Shown here: one piece after another, positions 28,097 through 37,341 of the stretch
How the letters are laid out: each line of letters starts with the position of its first letter
Position numbering within the stretch: position 1 is the first letter of the stretch
Origin: Alteromonas australica
Lineage (GTDB): Bacteria; Pseudomonadota; Gammaproteobacteria; Enterobacterales; Alteromonadaceae
Assembly (NCBI RefSeq): GCF_000730385.1
Contig: NZ_CP008849.1
Span: 186,001-250,000, forward strand
Reading direction: 5' to 3'
Length of the DNA: 64,000 bases
Translations under genes and position numbers: made by a program
Notes under the pieces: generated by a model
What the model saw: only the letters and a program-made list of their open reading frames with translations
What the model was told of the DNA's origin: nothing
Database searches by the model: none

Positions 28097-28233
28097 TGGC
28101 TCCTCCATGTACAAATTTCATGCAAAGTTAGGGGGTGCGGTAAGCTTTATAGGGTAAAGCCGCGCAACGGCTATGAACCGTGAATGACATAAAACATTAC
28201 ATATAGCATGCCAAAACGAGAGAAAGGCCTAAC

Positions 28234-28761
28234 TTAGGCGTGGCAGAAGCAGCCTTGGCCGTCGGCGTTGATAATGGCACCAGGGTATGCGGGCGTCTTG
28301 GTGTACTGTAAAACCTCTTCCACCACGTTTTTACCAGTAAAGCATCCATACCCTGTGGCGTAGGGGCCGAGGTAGCGAAGCTGGTATTCATCATCAATGA
28401 CGATGAGTGCCGGTGTGGCAGTCATCACAGACTTAAGCTCTGGGACTTGTTCTAATGACAGTTCAACAGAACGATAGCCATCAGTTTCTAATTCAGCCAA
28501 CAGTGCCTGCTGATGGGGCTGAGCGAGCGTGTCGCAATAGCAGGCCTTTGAAGTACTTACATGAATAATAGAGGCGGAAGGAATGCCGTTTTGCTGTAAA
28601 GCGCGCGCAATATCAGTGTCAAAACTAGCCTCGGTAGAGGCGTGCAAAAGCACGCCTTGCGGGTCAAACTCCGATAGCTGCTTTTGACTATAAAACAGCA
28701 ATCCCGCCAGTATGCATGCGGCCCAAGCGAACAGCAAAAGCCAGCTTGTGCGCTTCGCCAT
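28234..28761 (-). CDS. Membrane-anchored thioredoxin-like protein with CxC motifs (DUF6436-like)
   Basis: Protein of 175 residues with one N-terminal transmembrane anchor (residues ~7-24). The soluble domain, probably periplasmic, looks thioredoxin-like. It has a CYC motif (KACYCDTL) where a redox site would sit after the first strand, the strand pair TPALIVIDDEYQLRYLGPYATG, and a C-terminal CFC (GQGCFCHA). I tentatively match it to the DUF6436 family of Alteromonas/Vibrio. The start is 5 nt after the end of the chemotaxis receptor gene, so the two may be co-transcribed. Its role is unknown; thiol redox or metal handling is inferred from the cysteines. Confidence 0.6.
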   Translation of the reverse strand: MAKRTSWLLLFAWAACILAGLLFYSQKQLSEFDPQGVLLHASTEASFDTDIARALQQNGIPSASIIHVSTSKACYCDTLAQPHQQALLAELETDGYRSVELSLEQVPELKSVMTATPALIVIDDEYQLRYLGPYATGYGCFTGKNVVEEVLQYTKTPAYPGAIINADGQGCFCHA

Positions 28762-28766
28762 CTTAC

Positions 28767-30248
28767 TTAGAACTTAAAGCGAGCAATGGCATTTCGCATT
28801 TTCTGCGAAATGTCAGTTAAGGTTGTTACCTCCGCTGACAAGGATTCAGCGGTAGCCAGTTCCTGAGAGGTGAACTCGCTCAACCTTGCTGTGCTTTGTG
28901 CAATAGACGCCGACGCGGTTTCTTGTTCAACGGCGGAGGTCGCAATTTCTGTCATGCTTTCACTGGCATTTTGAATTTGCTGCATAATAAGGGTCATTGC
29001 TTCGGTGGCGGTATTCGATGACAACACGGCTTCATCTACCAGCGTAATACAGGTTTGCATCTGATCAACCGAGTTTGCCGTTTGGTTAACGAGCTGTTCG
29101 GTAATGGTGGTAATTTGGTCGGCACTTTCTTTCGAGCGAATTGCCAGCGTACGTACTTCGTCAGCAACCACCGCAAACCCACGACCATGTTCGCCAGCGC
29201 GGGCAGACTCAATGGCCGCATTCAAAGCTAGCAAGTTTGTTTGCTCTGCCACTGCGGTTATGGCACGCATTGCTTCTGATATATGACTGCACTGCTCGTT
29301 TAATGCTTCATTTGTTTTTGCCGCACTGTTTAACGTATTACGCAGAGAATCTATGGTCTGACTGGTACTAGAAATAGAGTCACGGGTGGTTTGCGAAGAG
29401 GCTTGAGCATCATGGGCTTTGTCACTGGCAAGGGTTGTTTGCTCAGTGGATAATTGCATAGTTTGCGCAATTTCTTCGGTAGATGCAGACACCATGGCGA
29501 GCTCTTGATCTGTATTTTGGGTGATTTCAAACATATCGCTAGCCGCTTTTTCCATTTTGCCGCAACCACGCACCACATCATCGGTTAACGATGACGCTAG
29601 TTCAACTAAGTCTTTAACCTGGCCAATAAGCTCTGCGAAAGGTCGTGTAACAGGGTTTGAAGCATCAACGTTTACACTTAAATCCAGTCGCCCCGCTTCT
29701 TTTTGCATATCTTCAATCGCTAAGCGAAGTTGCGCCGCACCAGCACCTTCTTGGTGGGCTTGTTTGGCCATATACATAAGTACACCGCCTTCCGCGAGGG
29801 CAAACGCAGCGTGCATTAATAGGATTGAGAATGTCACATGACCTTCTTCAAATATCACTAACGGCGCGCCCTGGGTTTGCAAAATAAAGAAAGAAATGTG
29901 GTGAACCGCAACCACTGCCGTCCCCATTGCAATCACCGTCCAATCTCTGAAGTAAGAAAGAAATGCCAAAATAACAAAAATTTCAAAGTGGACTTCTATT
30001 AAGCCGAAACTTTGGTGAATATGTAACGCCGTGAGTAATTGCGTACCAATGGCCATGGCGTGGCGACTGATAGCAGTATGGGGCTGCGAGAAGCTAAGCA
30101 GCAGAGGAATAGCAGCAATCGGAATACCAAAGAGGAATGCAGGCAGTAGTTCGCCAGTGATAAACCCAATAACCAATGATATCAGCCATTGAATGACAAT
30201 GACGGCGCGAAAGATCTTATGACCTTCGGCAATCCAAGGGTACTGCAT
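28767..30248 (-). CDS. Methyl-accepting chemotaxis protein with multi-helix membrane sensor
   Basis: Chemotaxis receptor of 493 residues. The N-terminus (~15-185) is a set of about six hydrophobic helices without a large periplasmic domain, carrying conserved polar spots ([27 protein letters not shown]). A cytoplasmic linker and the long signalling hairpin follow, with the invariant tip [32 protein letters not shown]. The start at 30248 has GGAGAG upstream; the frame extends 15 codons further. It probably signals to CheA/CheW about something sensed within the membrane, perhaps redox or energy state. The next gene, a thioredoxin-like protein, follows by 5 nt. Confidence 0.9.
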   Translation of the reverse strand: MQYPWIAEGHKIFRAVIVIQWLISLVIGFITGELLPAFLFGIPIAAIPLLLSFSQPHTAISRHAMAIGTQLLTALHIHQSFGLIEVHFEIFVILAFLSYFRDWTVIAMGTAVVAVHHISFFILQTQGAPLVIFEEGHVTFSILLMHAAFALAEGGVLMYMAKQAHQEGAGAAQLRLAIEDMQKEAGRLDLSVNVDASNPVTRPFAELIGQVKDLVELASSLTDDVVRGCGKMEKAASDMFEITQNTDQELAMVSASTEEIAQTMQLSTEQTTLASDKAHDAQASSQTTRDSISSTSQTIDSLRNTLNSAAKTNEALNEQCSHISEAMRAITAVAEQTNLLALNAAIESARAGEHGRGFAVVADEVRTLAIRSKESADQITTITEQLVNQTANSVDQMQTCITLVDEAVLSSNTATEAMTLIMQQIQNASESMTEIATSAVEQETASASIAQSTARLSEFTSQELATAESLSAEVTTLTDISQKMRNAIARFKF

Positions 30249-30600
30249 ATGACTCTCCAAAGAATGTACGCTTTTTATAAGTGTAGGCAACAAATGCTGT
30301 GTGTGCTAATAACGAAAATAGTACGGTGAGTGAGGAGTTTAGACCACAAAACTTTAGTCTAAGACTTAAATATAATTCACTCGCAATTTAGCCGTAAAAC
30401 CATTATGGGCAGTGATTCTAGAGCATAGCGACTAGCCTGTATGTCGCGGAAATAACCTGGGCAATTACCCCATATAAAACCTTACTCAGCCCTGGGGGCC
30501 AAGCGTCCCCCACATTCATTCCCTAAACATCGGTTAAAAACCACAAAGGCAGCAAGAGTGATGGTGTGTTAAAGCACACCCTAAGTGATACCATAGCCTC
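30249..30600. promoter_or_regulatory. Divergent region between the chemotaxis receptor and the ATP-grasp gene
   Basis: About 350 nt without a convincing gene. It contains a perfect inverted repeat GGTGTG-TTAAAG-CACACC (30563-30580), which ends 20 nt before the annotated ATP-grasp ATG. It may be an operator, or a hairpin hiding the ribosome site. No other strong signal seen. Confidence 0.4.
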
Positions 30601-31557
30601 ATGAAAAAGCAGTCATACATCGTACGCAGACTATCTACTACAGACCCGTCGCTTTCGTTAAAAGGGCCTAAAGCAGTGGCAAAAATTGTTTTTCTATCTA
30701 CCGATAATTTAGAAGGTTTTTTCGTTTACGATACCTTACTCATCCCCTTCTTTGAGCAGGCAGGGTGGCAGGTAGCCACGTTGTCTTGGCACAATAAAGA
30801 CATCAACTGGAGCGATTATGATTATGTCATCGTGCGCAGTACTTGGGACTATCAGCAGTATCCGTCTGAGTTTACCGCCTGTCTGGAGAGTATCGATAAA
30901 TCGAAAGCAAAATTGCTGAACCCATTAACCTTGATAAAGTGGAATATTGAAAAAAGCTACCTTTTAGATTTAGAAGATAGAGGGGTGAGTACTGTACCGA
31001 CGTTTTGGCAGTCCCACTTTTCAGTAGACACCTTGGTACAGCAATTTGACGTTTTTGCCACCGACACCCTAATTGTCAAACCCATATTAAGCGCCAATGC
31101 CGACGATACTTACAAGGTGAGCCGAGATAATATTACCCAATTTATACCGACTTTATCTCGCTGTTTTGCTGAGCGGAAACACATGATTCAGCCATTTCTT
31201 CCCTCCATTGTAGAAGAAGGTGAGTATTCACTGTTTTATTTTGCTGGGGCGTTTAGCCACAGCATACGAAAAGTACCCAAGTCGGGTGATTTTCGTGTAC
31301 AAGAAGAACATGGTGGGGCACTGCATCTTATTGAACCTGATCAGACGATGTTAGACGCAGCTCTTCGAGCCCTTGACGCCATGCCGGAACAGGCGTTGTA
31401 TGCACGTGTAGATCTGGTGCGCTGTAAAGGTGAGTGGGCGTTGATGGAGCTTGAGCTGATAGAGCCGTCGCTGTACTTTAATTTATCCCCTTCATCGCCT
31501 CAGAAATTTGTGGACGCATTTTTAGCGATGCATCAGCAAGACGCTTTAAATCCGTAG
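30601..31557 (+). CDS. Orphan ATP-grasp ligase-like protein
   Basis: Protein of 318 residues with an ATP-grasp layout. A pre-ATP-grasp N-domain has YDYVIVRSTWDYQQYP. A hinge (LLNPLTLIKWNIEKSYLLDLEDRGVSTVPTFW) leads to ATP-binding strands (DTLIVKPILSANADD) and a metal/ATP site in YARVDLVRCKGEWALMELELIEPSLYF. The closest pattern I know is the glutathione-synthetase-like group that includes DcsG-type ligases. It should join an acid to an amine using ATP; the substrates are unknown and no partner gene is adjacent. The start is uncertain: a GTG at 30676 would begin AKIVFLSTDNLEGF, the conserved part, and the ATG at 30601 lacks a clear ribosome site. Confidence 0.7.
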   Translation: MKKQSYIVRRLSTTDPSLSLKGPKAVAKIVFLSTDNLEGFFVYDTLLIPFFEQAGWQVATLSWHNKDINWSDYDYVIVRSTWDYQQYPSEFTACLESIDKSKAKLLNPLTLIKWNIEKSYLLDLEDRGVSTVPTFWQSHFSVDTLVQQFDVFATDTLIVKPILSANADDTYKVSRDNITQFIPTLSRCFAERKHMIQPFLPSIVEEGEYSLFYFAGAFSHSIRKVPKSGDFRVQEEHGGALHLIEPDQTMLDAALRALDAMPEQALYARVDLVRCKGEWALMELELIEPSLYFNLSPSSPQKFVDAFLAMHQQDALNP

Positions 31558-31574
31558 GCGATCACGCAATTCAT

Positions 31575-31611
31575 AAAAAAGCGCCCCACATTCGAGTGAG
31601 GCACTTTTTTT
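31575..31611. terminator. Bidirectional terminator between ATP-grasp and DUF3300 genes
   Basis: An A-run and G/C stem (AAAAAAGCGCCCCAC, 31575-31589) pairs, with two mismatches, with GTGAGGCACTTTTTTT (31596-31611). T-runs lie on both strands, and it sits between two convergent genes. Confidence 0.8.
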
Positions 31612-31626
31612 GGCGGGGTACGAGGC

Positions 31627-32985
31627 TTATTTTAGGCCGCGACTATGAGATTTATCACTGTACCGACTAACGTTTCGAGAAGCTGGTGAGCTATGCTTAG
31701 CCTGTCTTTGTGGACTTACAGAATGTCGGTTATTGCTACTATTATGACTTCTTTTTAGCGATGGCTCATGGCGTGTCGAGGACGACTTATTGCTATTAGT
31801 CGCCGGCTTGTGTGACTGACGGCTAAGCTTTTGTTGCACATTTGCATAGCGTTGGTTTCCTCTTACCCCCTTGTCTTGAACACGTTTTTCACGGTACTGG
31901 TTATTACCAGATTTGTTCTCGCGTACCGTGTTTTTATGGGATTTATTTCCTCGTGTTGTGTCTATCGTGCCCTGATTGTTGCGTACTGTCCTATTACGAT
32001 TTCGATTGTCCGATAACTTATTTTTGAGTTCACTGTGACGTACCAGGGTATGTCTATTAGGGGTACCTGTTTTAATTTGATGCTTGTTGCCGGGTTTATT
32101 TACCATGATGGTTTGCTTGTGCTGGTAACGTTTTGGCGCCGTATGTGTCACCCGCTGTGAATAGCGCGCACGGCGGTGGTCAACATTATGGTTCCAACGT
32201 TGGTAGCCTTTACTGTAAACCCGCTTTACAGGTGTATGGCGGTAATAGCGTGTCACCGGACCACGATGCACAACAAGATGGCGGTTATGCCAGTGAATGC
32301 CACCAAAATAGAATAAGGTGGAAAGGTGTACGCGAGGCGACCAATAAATTCTCGCACTTTGGTGCACACTCACACCAAAGTGCCAGTGATAAGGTGCAAT
32401 ACTGTGATTCCAGTGACCAAAGACATGTGTGGGGTTGTAATAGGGCACATAGATGGTCTCTCGATGCCGCGGAGCGATATAAATGATGCTACTTTCTTGC
32501 GCAACATCAAGGTAATCATTGGTGCGTAAATTGCCAGAGTTATAGGCATGTTGTCGCAAAACCTGAATGCGGTCTAATACCCTGTCTTCATTCACTAACA
32601 TGTTGTCACCAACTTGCTCCATCCAGTCGATATCTTCTGCCATGGTATGCAAAATATCGGTAAAAGGCGCAATGGCTTTTACACTGGGATCCCAGCTGAT
32701 AGGGGTGATGACCTGCTCAACTTGTTGCGCAGTAAGGTGCGTGTTACTTTGCCGCCAGCGGTCGGCGGCAATCACATCAAGGGGATACGTGGTAGCAATA
32801 AGAATATGCGTTAACAGTGCATCAGGGTATAGCGCAATAGGCGCCAATAGGCTATCTAGTTGTGCATCTGAATAGTCGGCAACCTCTACTTGGGTTTGAC
32901 TTTGGCTGGAGGCAGACGCAAAGGTAGGCACTAGAACTGCACCACTACCCAGTAGCAAGAGTATTGATAAGGTGACGTTTTTCAT
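31627..32985 (-). CDS. DUF3300 secreted protein with long basic tail
   Basis: Protein of 452 residues with a signal peptide (MKNVTLSILLLLGSGAVLVPTFASA). A DUF3300 domain (~35-240) has the family phrases LLAPIALYPDALLTHILIATTYPLDVIAADRW, WDPSVKAIAPF and YIAPRHRETIYVPYYNP, then a His/Trp/Tyr-rich stretch. The last ~190 residues are low complexity, dominated by Asn, Arg, Lys, Ser and His, and strongly basic. No enzyme role is known for the family. Surface or periplasmic location follows from the signal peptide; binding to nucleic acid or anionic polysaccharide through the basic tail is a guess. Confidence 0.82.
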   Translation of the reverse strand: MKNVTLSILLLLGSGAVLVPTFASASSQSQTQVEVADYSDAQLDSLLAPIALYPDALLTHILIATTYPLDVIAADRWRQSNTHLTAQQVEQVITPISWDPSVKAIAPFTDILHTMAEDIDWMEQVGDNMLVNEDRVLDRIQVLRQHAYNSGNLRTNDYLDVAQESSIIYIAPRHRETIYVPYYNPTHVFGHWNHSIAPYHWHFGVSVHQSARIYWSPRVHLSTLFYFGGIHWHNRHLVVHRGPVTRYYRHTPVKRVYSKGYQRWNHNVDHRRARYSQRVTHTAPKRYQHKQTIMVNKPGNKHQIKTGTPNRHTLVRHSELKNKLSDNRNRNRTVRNNQGTIDTTRGNKSHKNTVRENKSGNNQYREKRVQDKGVRGNQRYANVQQKLSRQSHKPATNSNKSSSTRHEPSLKRSHNSSNNRHSVSPQRQAKHSSPASRNVSRYSDKSHSRGLK

Positions 32986-33085
32986 ACATTCTCCTCACTC
33001 TAACCAAGCTGCTTGTGATTAAGCATAGTGGTAGAGATATAAAAGTATGTATACGTTATAAACCTTGGGATATTAACCTAAGCTG

Positions 33086-33114
33086 AACCAAACTGAACAG
33101 GGCTCAGTTTGGTT
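33086..33114. terminator. Strong hairpin after ribA
   Basis: A perfect 11-bp stem: AACCAAACTGA (33086-33096) and TCAGTTTGGTT (33104-33114), with a 7-nt loop. It lies 40 nt past the ribA stop on its strand and upstream of the DUF3300 gene. No uninterrupted T-run follows on either strand, so it may end transcription weakly or protect the ribA mRNA. Confidence 0.5.
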
Positions 33115-33154
33115 AAACGAATAGGCAGCGAAAGATAGTTAAGCGAGTAATAGC

Positions 33155-33769
33155 TTACTTAAATGCGTGGGGGTCGAAGGCGTGCCCTAGCTTTTCAGTT
33201 TTTGTTTTGATATAGCCTTTGTTGTCTTCGGTGATGCCATGGTCAATGGGCTTACGTGCGACAACATCAATACCTAACCCTTTAAGAGCAGCCAATTTTT
33301 TGGGGTTATTGGTCATCAGTTCAACGCGACTTACTTTCAAGGTGTCGAGCATCACTTTACAAATATCGTAGCTGCGTAAGTCAGCATCAAAGCCCAAATG
33401 TTCGTTGGCTTCAACGGTATCCATGCCGCTATCTTGTAGATTATAGGCGCGAATTTTATTCAGTAAGCCAATTCCACGACCTTCTTGGCGCAAATATAAA
33501 AGCACGCCACAACCATTATCAACAATATTTTGCATGGCTTTCTCAAGCTGAAAACCACAGTCGCAGCGGGTGCTAAAAAGCGAGTCGCCAGTTAGGCATT
33601 CAGAATGAATACGAATAGGCACCACGTCGTTGTCTTTCCAGTCGCCGTAAGATAAAGCCACATGCTCCTGCCCACTGGCTTCAACGAAACCATGGATCTT
33701 GAAATTGCCCATGCGGGTAGGCAATTTAGCGGAACTGACATATTCGTATTTTGGCTGTTTGCTGCTCAT
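33155..33769 (-). CDS. ribA: GTP cyclohydrolase II RibA
   Basis: First enzyme of riboflavin synthesis (GTP to a diaminopyrimidine, formate and pyrophosphate), 204 residues, a stand-alone RibA without a RibB domain. The zinc cysteines C58, C69 and C71 are in CLTGDSLFSTRCDC. The GTP-binding segment is RQEGRGIGLLNKIRAYNLQD (~95-114), and C-terminal GVxxxARKP-like VVARKPIDHG is present. Cytoplasmic. No FMN riboswitch can be seen in the ~150 nt upstream, and no other riboflavin gene is nearby. Confidence 0.96.
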   Translation of the reverse strand: MSSKQPKYEYVSSAKLPTRMGNFKIHGFVEASGQEHVALSYGDWKDNDVVPIRIHSECLTGDSLFSTRCDCGFQLEKAMQNIVDNGCGVLLYLRQEGRGIGLLNKIRAYNLQDSGMDTVEANEHLGFDADLRSYDICKVMLDTLKVSRVELMTNNPKKLAALKGLGIDVVARKPIDHGITEDNKGYIKTKTEKLGHAFDPHAFK

Positions 33770-33923
33770 GTTACTTCTACACCCATCTTCATAAGCGTTA
33801 TTTGGGGGTGCTTTTTTCCTTTACAAGGGCTAAAGACACACACCTCCCATTAAATTTTGGAGAGGCATGTTACATTATATCAATTTAATTGGGTAGCCTA
33901 AGGCGCTTTCAATATAGTCTAGT

Positions 33924-36818
33924 TTATAACGGGGTAAATGTATTGAGAGGTTTAGGGGCAGACACACTGAAGCCTTGCGCGAAATCAATGCCTATTCTTC
34001 CAAGCTGCGCCATGGTGGCTTCAGACTCTACAAACTCCGCCACCGTCGTCATGCCCATGGCTTTCGCCACTTCTTTAATTGACGCGACCATGGCCACATC
34101 GACAGGATCGTTGAGCATATCCTTTATAAAGGCACCGTCAATTTTAACAATATCCACCGGCAGGCTTTTTAAGTAGTTATATGAAGAGAAGCCACTACCA
34201 AAGTCATCAAGGGCGAACGAACACCCCAACTCTTTAAAAGACTGCATGAAACGCAAGGTGTCTTCCATTTTGATAATTGCAACAGATTCGATGACTTCAA
34301 AGCAAATTTTGTCATAGGGAATGGCATATTTGTCGAAAGCATTTAAAACAAATAACTTGAAGTCTCTGTCGGCAAGAGAGTGACAATTTAAATTAATGCT
34401 GCAGCGTTTTAAGTTAGCTAGATGTTCAGGGTTTGCATGCAAGTACTCAAAGGTATTAGAGATAACCCACTTATCAATCTTTACGTTCATTTCAAACCGC
34501 TCTGCGGTAGGGAGAAACGCATTCGGTTCAATGACTGTGCCATCGCGGTCTTTTAAACGCAGTAATACTTCATAGTAAAAGCCGTCGTTTGCGCTGGTTA
34601 ATGGACGCATAAGTTGGTAGTACAATAAGAAACGGTCTTCATCATGGGCGTGGTTAATGGTGGTAACCCAATCTAATTCTTTTTGGTAGCGCTGCATGCT
34701 TTTATCGTTTTTATGATAAAGATGTATTTGGTTGCGACCTTGTTCCTTTGCAAAATAGCAGGCGGCGTCTGCCATGCTTAAATATTGCTCACCGGTGGTG
34801 TCTGAATTATCGCAGACAACCATGCCAATACTTACCCCAAGATGAAATATGCGCTTGTCCCACATAAATCGGAATTCTTGCGCGACGTTTAATAAACTCT
34901 CTGCTATTTCATGGGCTTGTTCAGGTGATGCCTTCTCAATAATAACGCCAAACTCATCTCCCCCTAAGCGAGCAAGCATCGCGCTTTCCGGTAAGGCTTT
35001 TTCTAGCAGTTGGGCAATATCTTTAATTAATGTGTCACCTGCTTTGTGACCGCAGGTGTCATTCACCACCTTAAAGCGGTCTAAATCGAGGTAAAGAATG
35101 GCTATCTCGTCAGCGCTTTTGGCCGCTAATTTGGCTTTCAGCGTATTTTCAAATTGACGTCGATTAAATACACCGGTTAATGAGTCGTGAGTAGCCAGAT
35201 ACTGCAAGCTTAAATCAGACTGTTTTTTCTCGGTGACATCAATAATAGAGCCATAGAGAAAATTGCCTTCTTCAGCGGCGCGTATTTGGCAAGAAATGGA
35301 AAACCAAAATTCGCTGCCATCGGCCTTAACCCCTTTAATTTCACGCCCCATGACAATACCACTTTCTAGCAATTCGCCTACCAGCACATCTCGGTCTTCA
35401 GTATTGGCGTAAAACTGCTTGGTATTTTTTATGGTTTCTAGCATTTGCGTTTCGTCTTCAAAACCAAAGAGGGCGCACATGGCGGGGTTAACGGTTTTGA
35501 TGTCACCTTCTAACGTTGAGGTATACAAGCCTTCTGCAGAATTGCGAAACAAATCGTAAAAACGATTTAAACTTGTAATGGTGGCTTCTCGCTCTAACAG
35601 CTTTTGAACATTAAAGCTGCGCTCTTTTAGCTCTACGCTAAACCCTAAACAGAGCAAGCCGATAGACAATAACGCAAGAATAAAAAAGACCAAGGGAGTG
35701 GTATAAATGAGCGTTCCCAGCAGGGTTTTTACAAATATGGCGTACAACACAGTAAAGAACAGCCACGCCATGCAAAAAATATAGCTAAGCGCTTGATTTC
35801 GCCTGTCCTTGAAGATCATCGCCAAAAGCACATGATACACCCCAATTAAGGGGCACATTGCCATCAATATTAGTGAGGCGTTATAGGGGTTGCTGACCAG
35901 CGCCCAAATGGTCATTGCTAGGGGGAGTGAAAACGAGACAATGCGCAAAAAGAAGGGGACTCGCACAAATAAGTTGTGGGTTACCTTCGCCAAGTTTAGG
36001 AATGTTGCGCCCAGTAAAATAGCGAATAGCGGTTCGCTGGCGTTGGTGAGCGCAGGCCAAGTAGCCAACCCTCCTTGCGCCACAAAAAAGAGCGCGAACA
36101 AAATGGCGTTATTCGTGGCTAACCAAAACCGCGCGGGTGTTCGCTGAAACAAATAAGAGAGTAAAAAATACCCCACCATAATGCCTAAAATGCCCAGTAA
36201 TACACCGAGCATTACCATCATGTTTCTATCGTATTGCTGCAAGCTTTGCTTATGCCAAAGGGAAATAGGAAATTGCCTAAGCCCTTCATCTTTTACACCA
36301 ATTAATAGCCTAGAGTGTTCTTGCGCGTTAAGTGAAAACGCCAACCTAATCGCAGGCAGGGGCTTATTCAGTGAATAGTCCCCTTTTCCAGCTTGATAAC
36401 GATAGGACTTAATAATACGCGCATTATCGTCTAGCAAGTATATCTGTAAGTCATCAATATTTAGCCTGTCTATATTCAACACCAGTGGCACAGTGCTAAA
36501 CCCGGTATTGCGTAATTCAGCAGATAACCACAAGCGGCTATTTTCAAGGGTTAACGGCAGGGTGGTAGAAAGCGCTTGGGTAGAATGAAGCACATCAAGA
36601 TACGAGGCTGATTGGTGTGCCACAAAGGAGGTGCTGCTATGATTAATAACAGCAATATCGAAGCGCTCGTCGATATGAAGTTCACTGGCATGAACACGCC
36701 AAGCAGCCACACTTATTACCAAAAGAGATAATAAGAGAAACACGTTGAAAAATGCCAAAATTCCTTTTTTTATGAATGGCATAACAGCGTTCGAGGCTCC
36801 AAATAATATTAATTGCAT
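33924..36818 (-). CDS. Membrane GGDEF-EAL protein with 7TM sensor and PAS domain
   Basis: Cyclic-di-GMP signalling protein of 964 residues. In order: N-terminal helix/signal anchor, periplasmic 7TMR-DISMED2-like domain (~45-185), seven helices (~195-395), PAS domain (~415-530), GGDEF domain (~540-695) and EAL domain (~705-960). The cyclase motif is intact (ARLGGDEFGVII), with no RxxD feedback site in front. In the EAL domain the motif reads EVLLR instead of EALLR, but CINLNCHSL, FEVIESVAI and ALDDFGSGFSSYNYLKSL are present, so phosphodiesterase activity is likely. A second in-frame ATG at codon 13 could be the real start. Confidence 0.9.
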   Translation of the reverse strand: MQLILFGASNAVMPFIKKGILAFFNVFLLLSLLVISVAAWRVHASELHIDERFDIAVINHSSTSFVAHQSASYLDVLHSTQALSTTLPLTLENSRLWLSAELRNTGFSTVPLVLNIDRLNIDDLQIYLLDDNARIIKSYRYQAGKGDYSLNKPLPAIRLAFSLNAQEHSRLLIGVKDEGLRQFPISLWHKQSLQQYDRNMMVMLGVLLGILGIMVGYFLLSYLFQRTPARFWLATNNAILFALFFVAQGGLATWPALTNASEPLFAILLGATFLNLAKVTHNLFVRVPFFLRIVSFSLPLAMTIWALVSNPYNASLILMAMCPLIGVYHVLLAMIFKDRRNQALSYIFCMAWLFFTVLYAIFVKTLLGTLIYTTPLVFFILALLSIGLLCLGFSVELKERSFNVQKLLEREATITSLNRFYDLFRNSAEGLYTSTLEGDIKTVNPAMCALFGFEDETQMLETIKNTKQFYANTEDRDVLVGELLESGIVMGREIKGVKADGSEFWFSISCQIRAAEEGNFLYGSIIDVTEKKQSDLSLQYLATHDSLTGVFNRRQFENTLKAKLAAKSADEIAILYLDLDRFKVVNDTCGHKAGDTLIKDIAQLLEKALPESAMLARLGGDEFGVIIEKASPEQAHEIAESLLNVAQEFRFMWDKRIFHLGVSIGMVVCDNSDTTGEQYLSMADAACYFAKEQGRNQIHLYHKNDKSMQRYQKELDWVTTINHAHDEDRFLLYYQLMRPLTSANDGFYYEVLLRLKDRDGTVIEPNAFLPTAERFEMNVKIDKWVISNTFEYLHANPEHLANLKRCSINLNCHSLADRDFKLFVLNAFDKYAIPYDKICFEVIESVAIIKMEDTLRFMQSFKELGCSFALDDFGSGFSSYNYLKSLPVDIVKIDGAFIKDMLNDPVDVAMVASIKEVAKAMGMTTVAEFVESEATMAQLGRIGIDFAQGFSVSAPKPLNTFTPL

Positions 36819-36869
36819 ATCGCTATACTAGCTTAACTTTAGCCCATTGTAGAAAAAACTTCTGTACCA

Positions 36870-37190
36870 CTAGGCGTTTTCTGTTTTTAACCTATCTATG
36901 AGGTAACGATGCAGTTGCTGTGGGCTTTGACTTGCTCCTAAAGGCTCAAGCCAAATAGCTTCGCACAGCCACTCGATACACAGCAGGCAGCTGACTACTT
37001 CGTTAGACAGTGCTATTTGATACCTGTCGGCGCCCCAATCTGGCTCACCTAGGTTTAGCGCAAAACGCGCACCAAACTGTGCCACCCATTGTTGAGTTTT
37101 AAGGGGTGTTTGTGGCAAGGGCAGTGCGAGGGTTACGCCGTGTTCTGTTAATTGAATGGCGTGGGTAAGGTTGGCTGCATGTGGCGGCAT
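36870..37190 (-). CDS. Small hypothetical protein (possibly DUF3630)
   Basis: Protein of 106 residues, soluble, no signal peptide. It has a beta-rich first half (AIQLTEHGVTLALPLPQ), a central WGADRYQIALS, and a Cys/Trp-rich helix (SCLLCIEWLCEAIWLEPLG). I tentatively associate it with small DUF3630-type proteins of marine gammaproteobacteria, but this is memory rather than a match. It stands alone between the GGDEF-EAL gene and a divergent GST. No function can be proposed. Confidence 0.55.
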   Translation of the reverse strand: MPPHAANLTHAIQLTEHGVTLALPLPQTPLKTQQWVAQFGARFALNLGEPDWGADRYQIALSNEVVSCLLCIEWLCEAIWLEPLGASQSPQQLHRYLIDRLKTENA

Positions 37191-37341
37191 GAATGTGAAA
37201 CCTCGTCGGAGCTAGGGGGTAATGGGTCATTGTGAGTAAATTACATGGTAAATTTGTCGTGAAGTAAACTACCCCAAGCGAATTTGTGTATATAGTAGAA
37301 GGCGGAATAATAACACCTACAAAAACAGCTTAGGGAGAGGT

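Noticed and set aside
33770..33923. Possible FMN riboswitch ahead of ribA
   Set aside because: The gap is short, A+T-rich and shows none of the conserved RFN helices.
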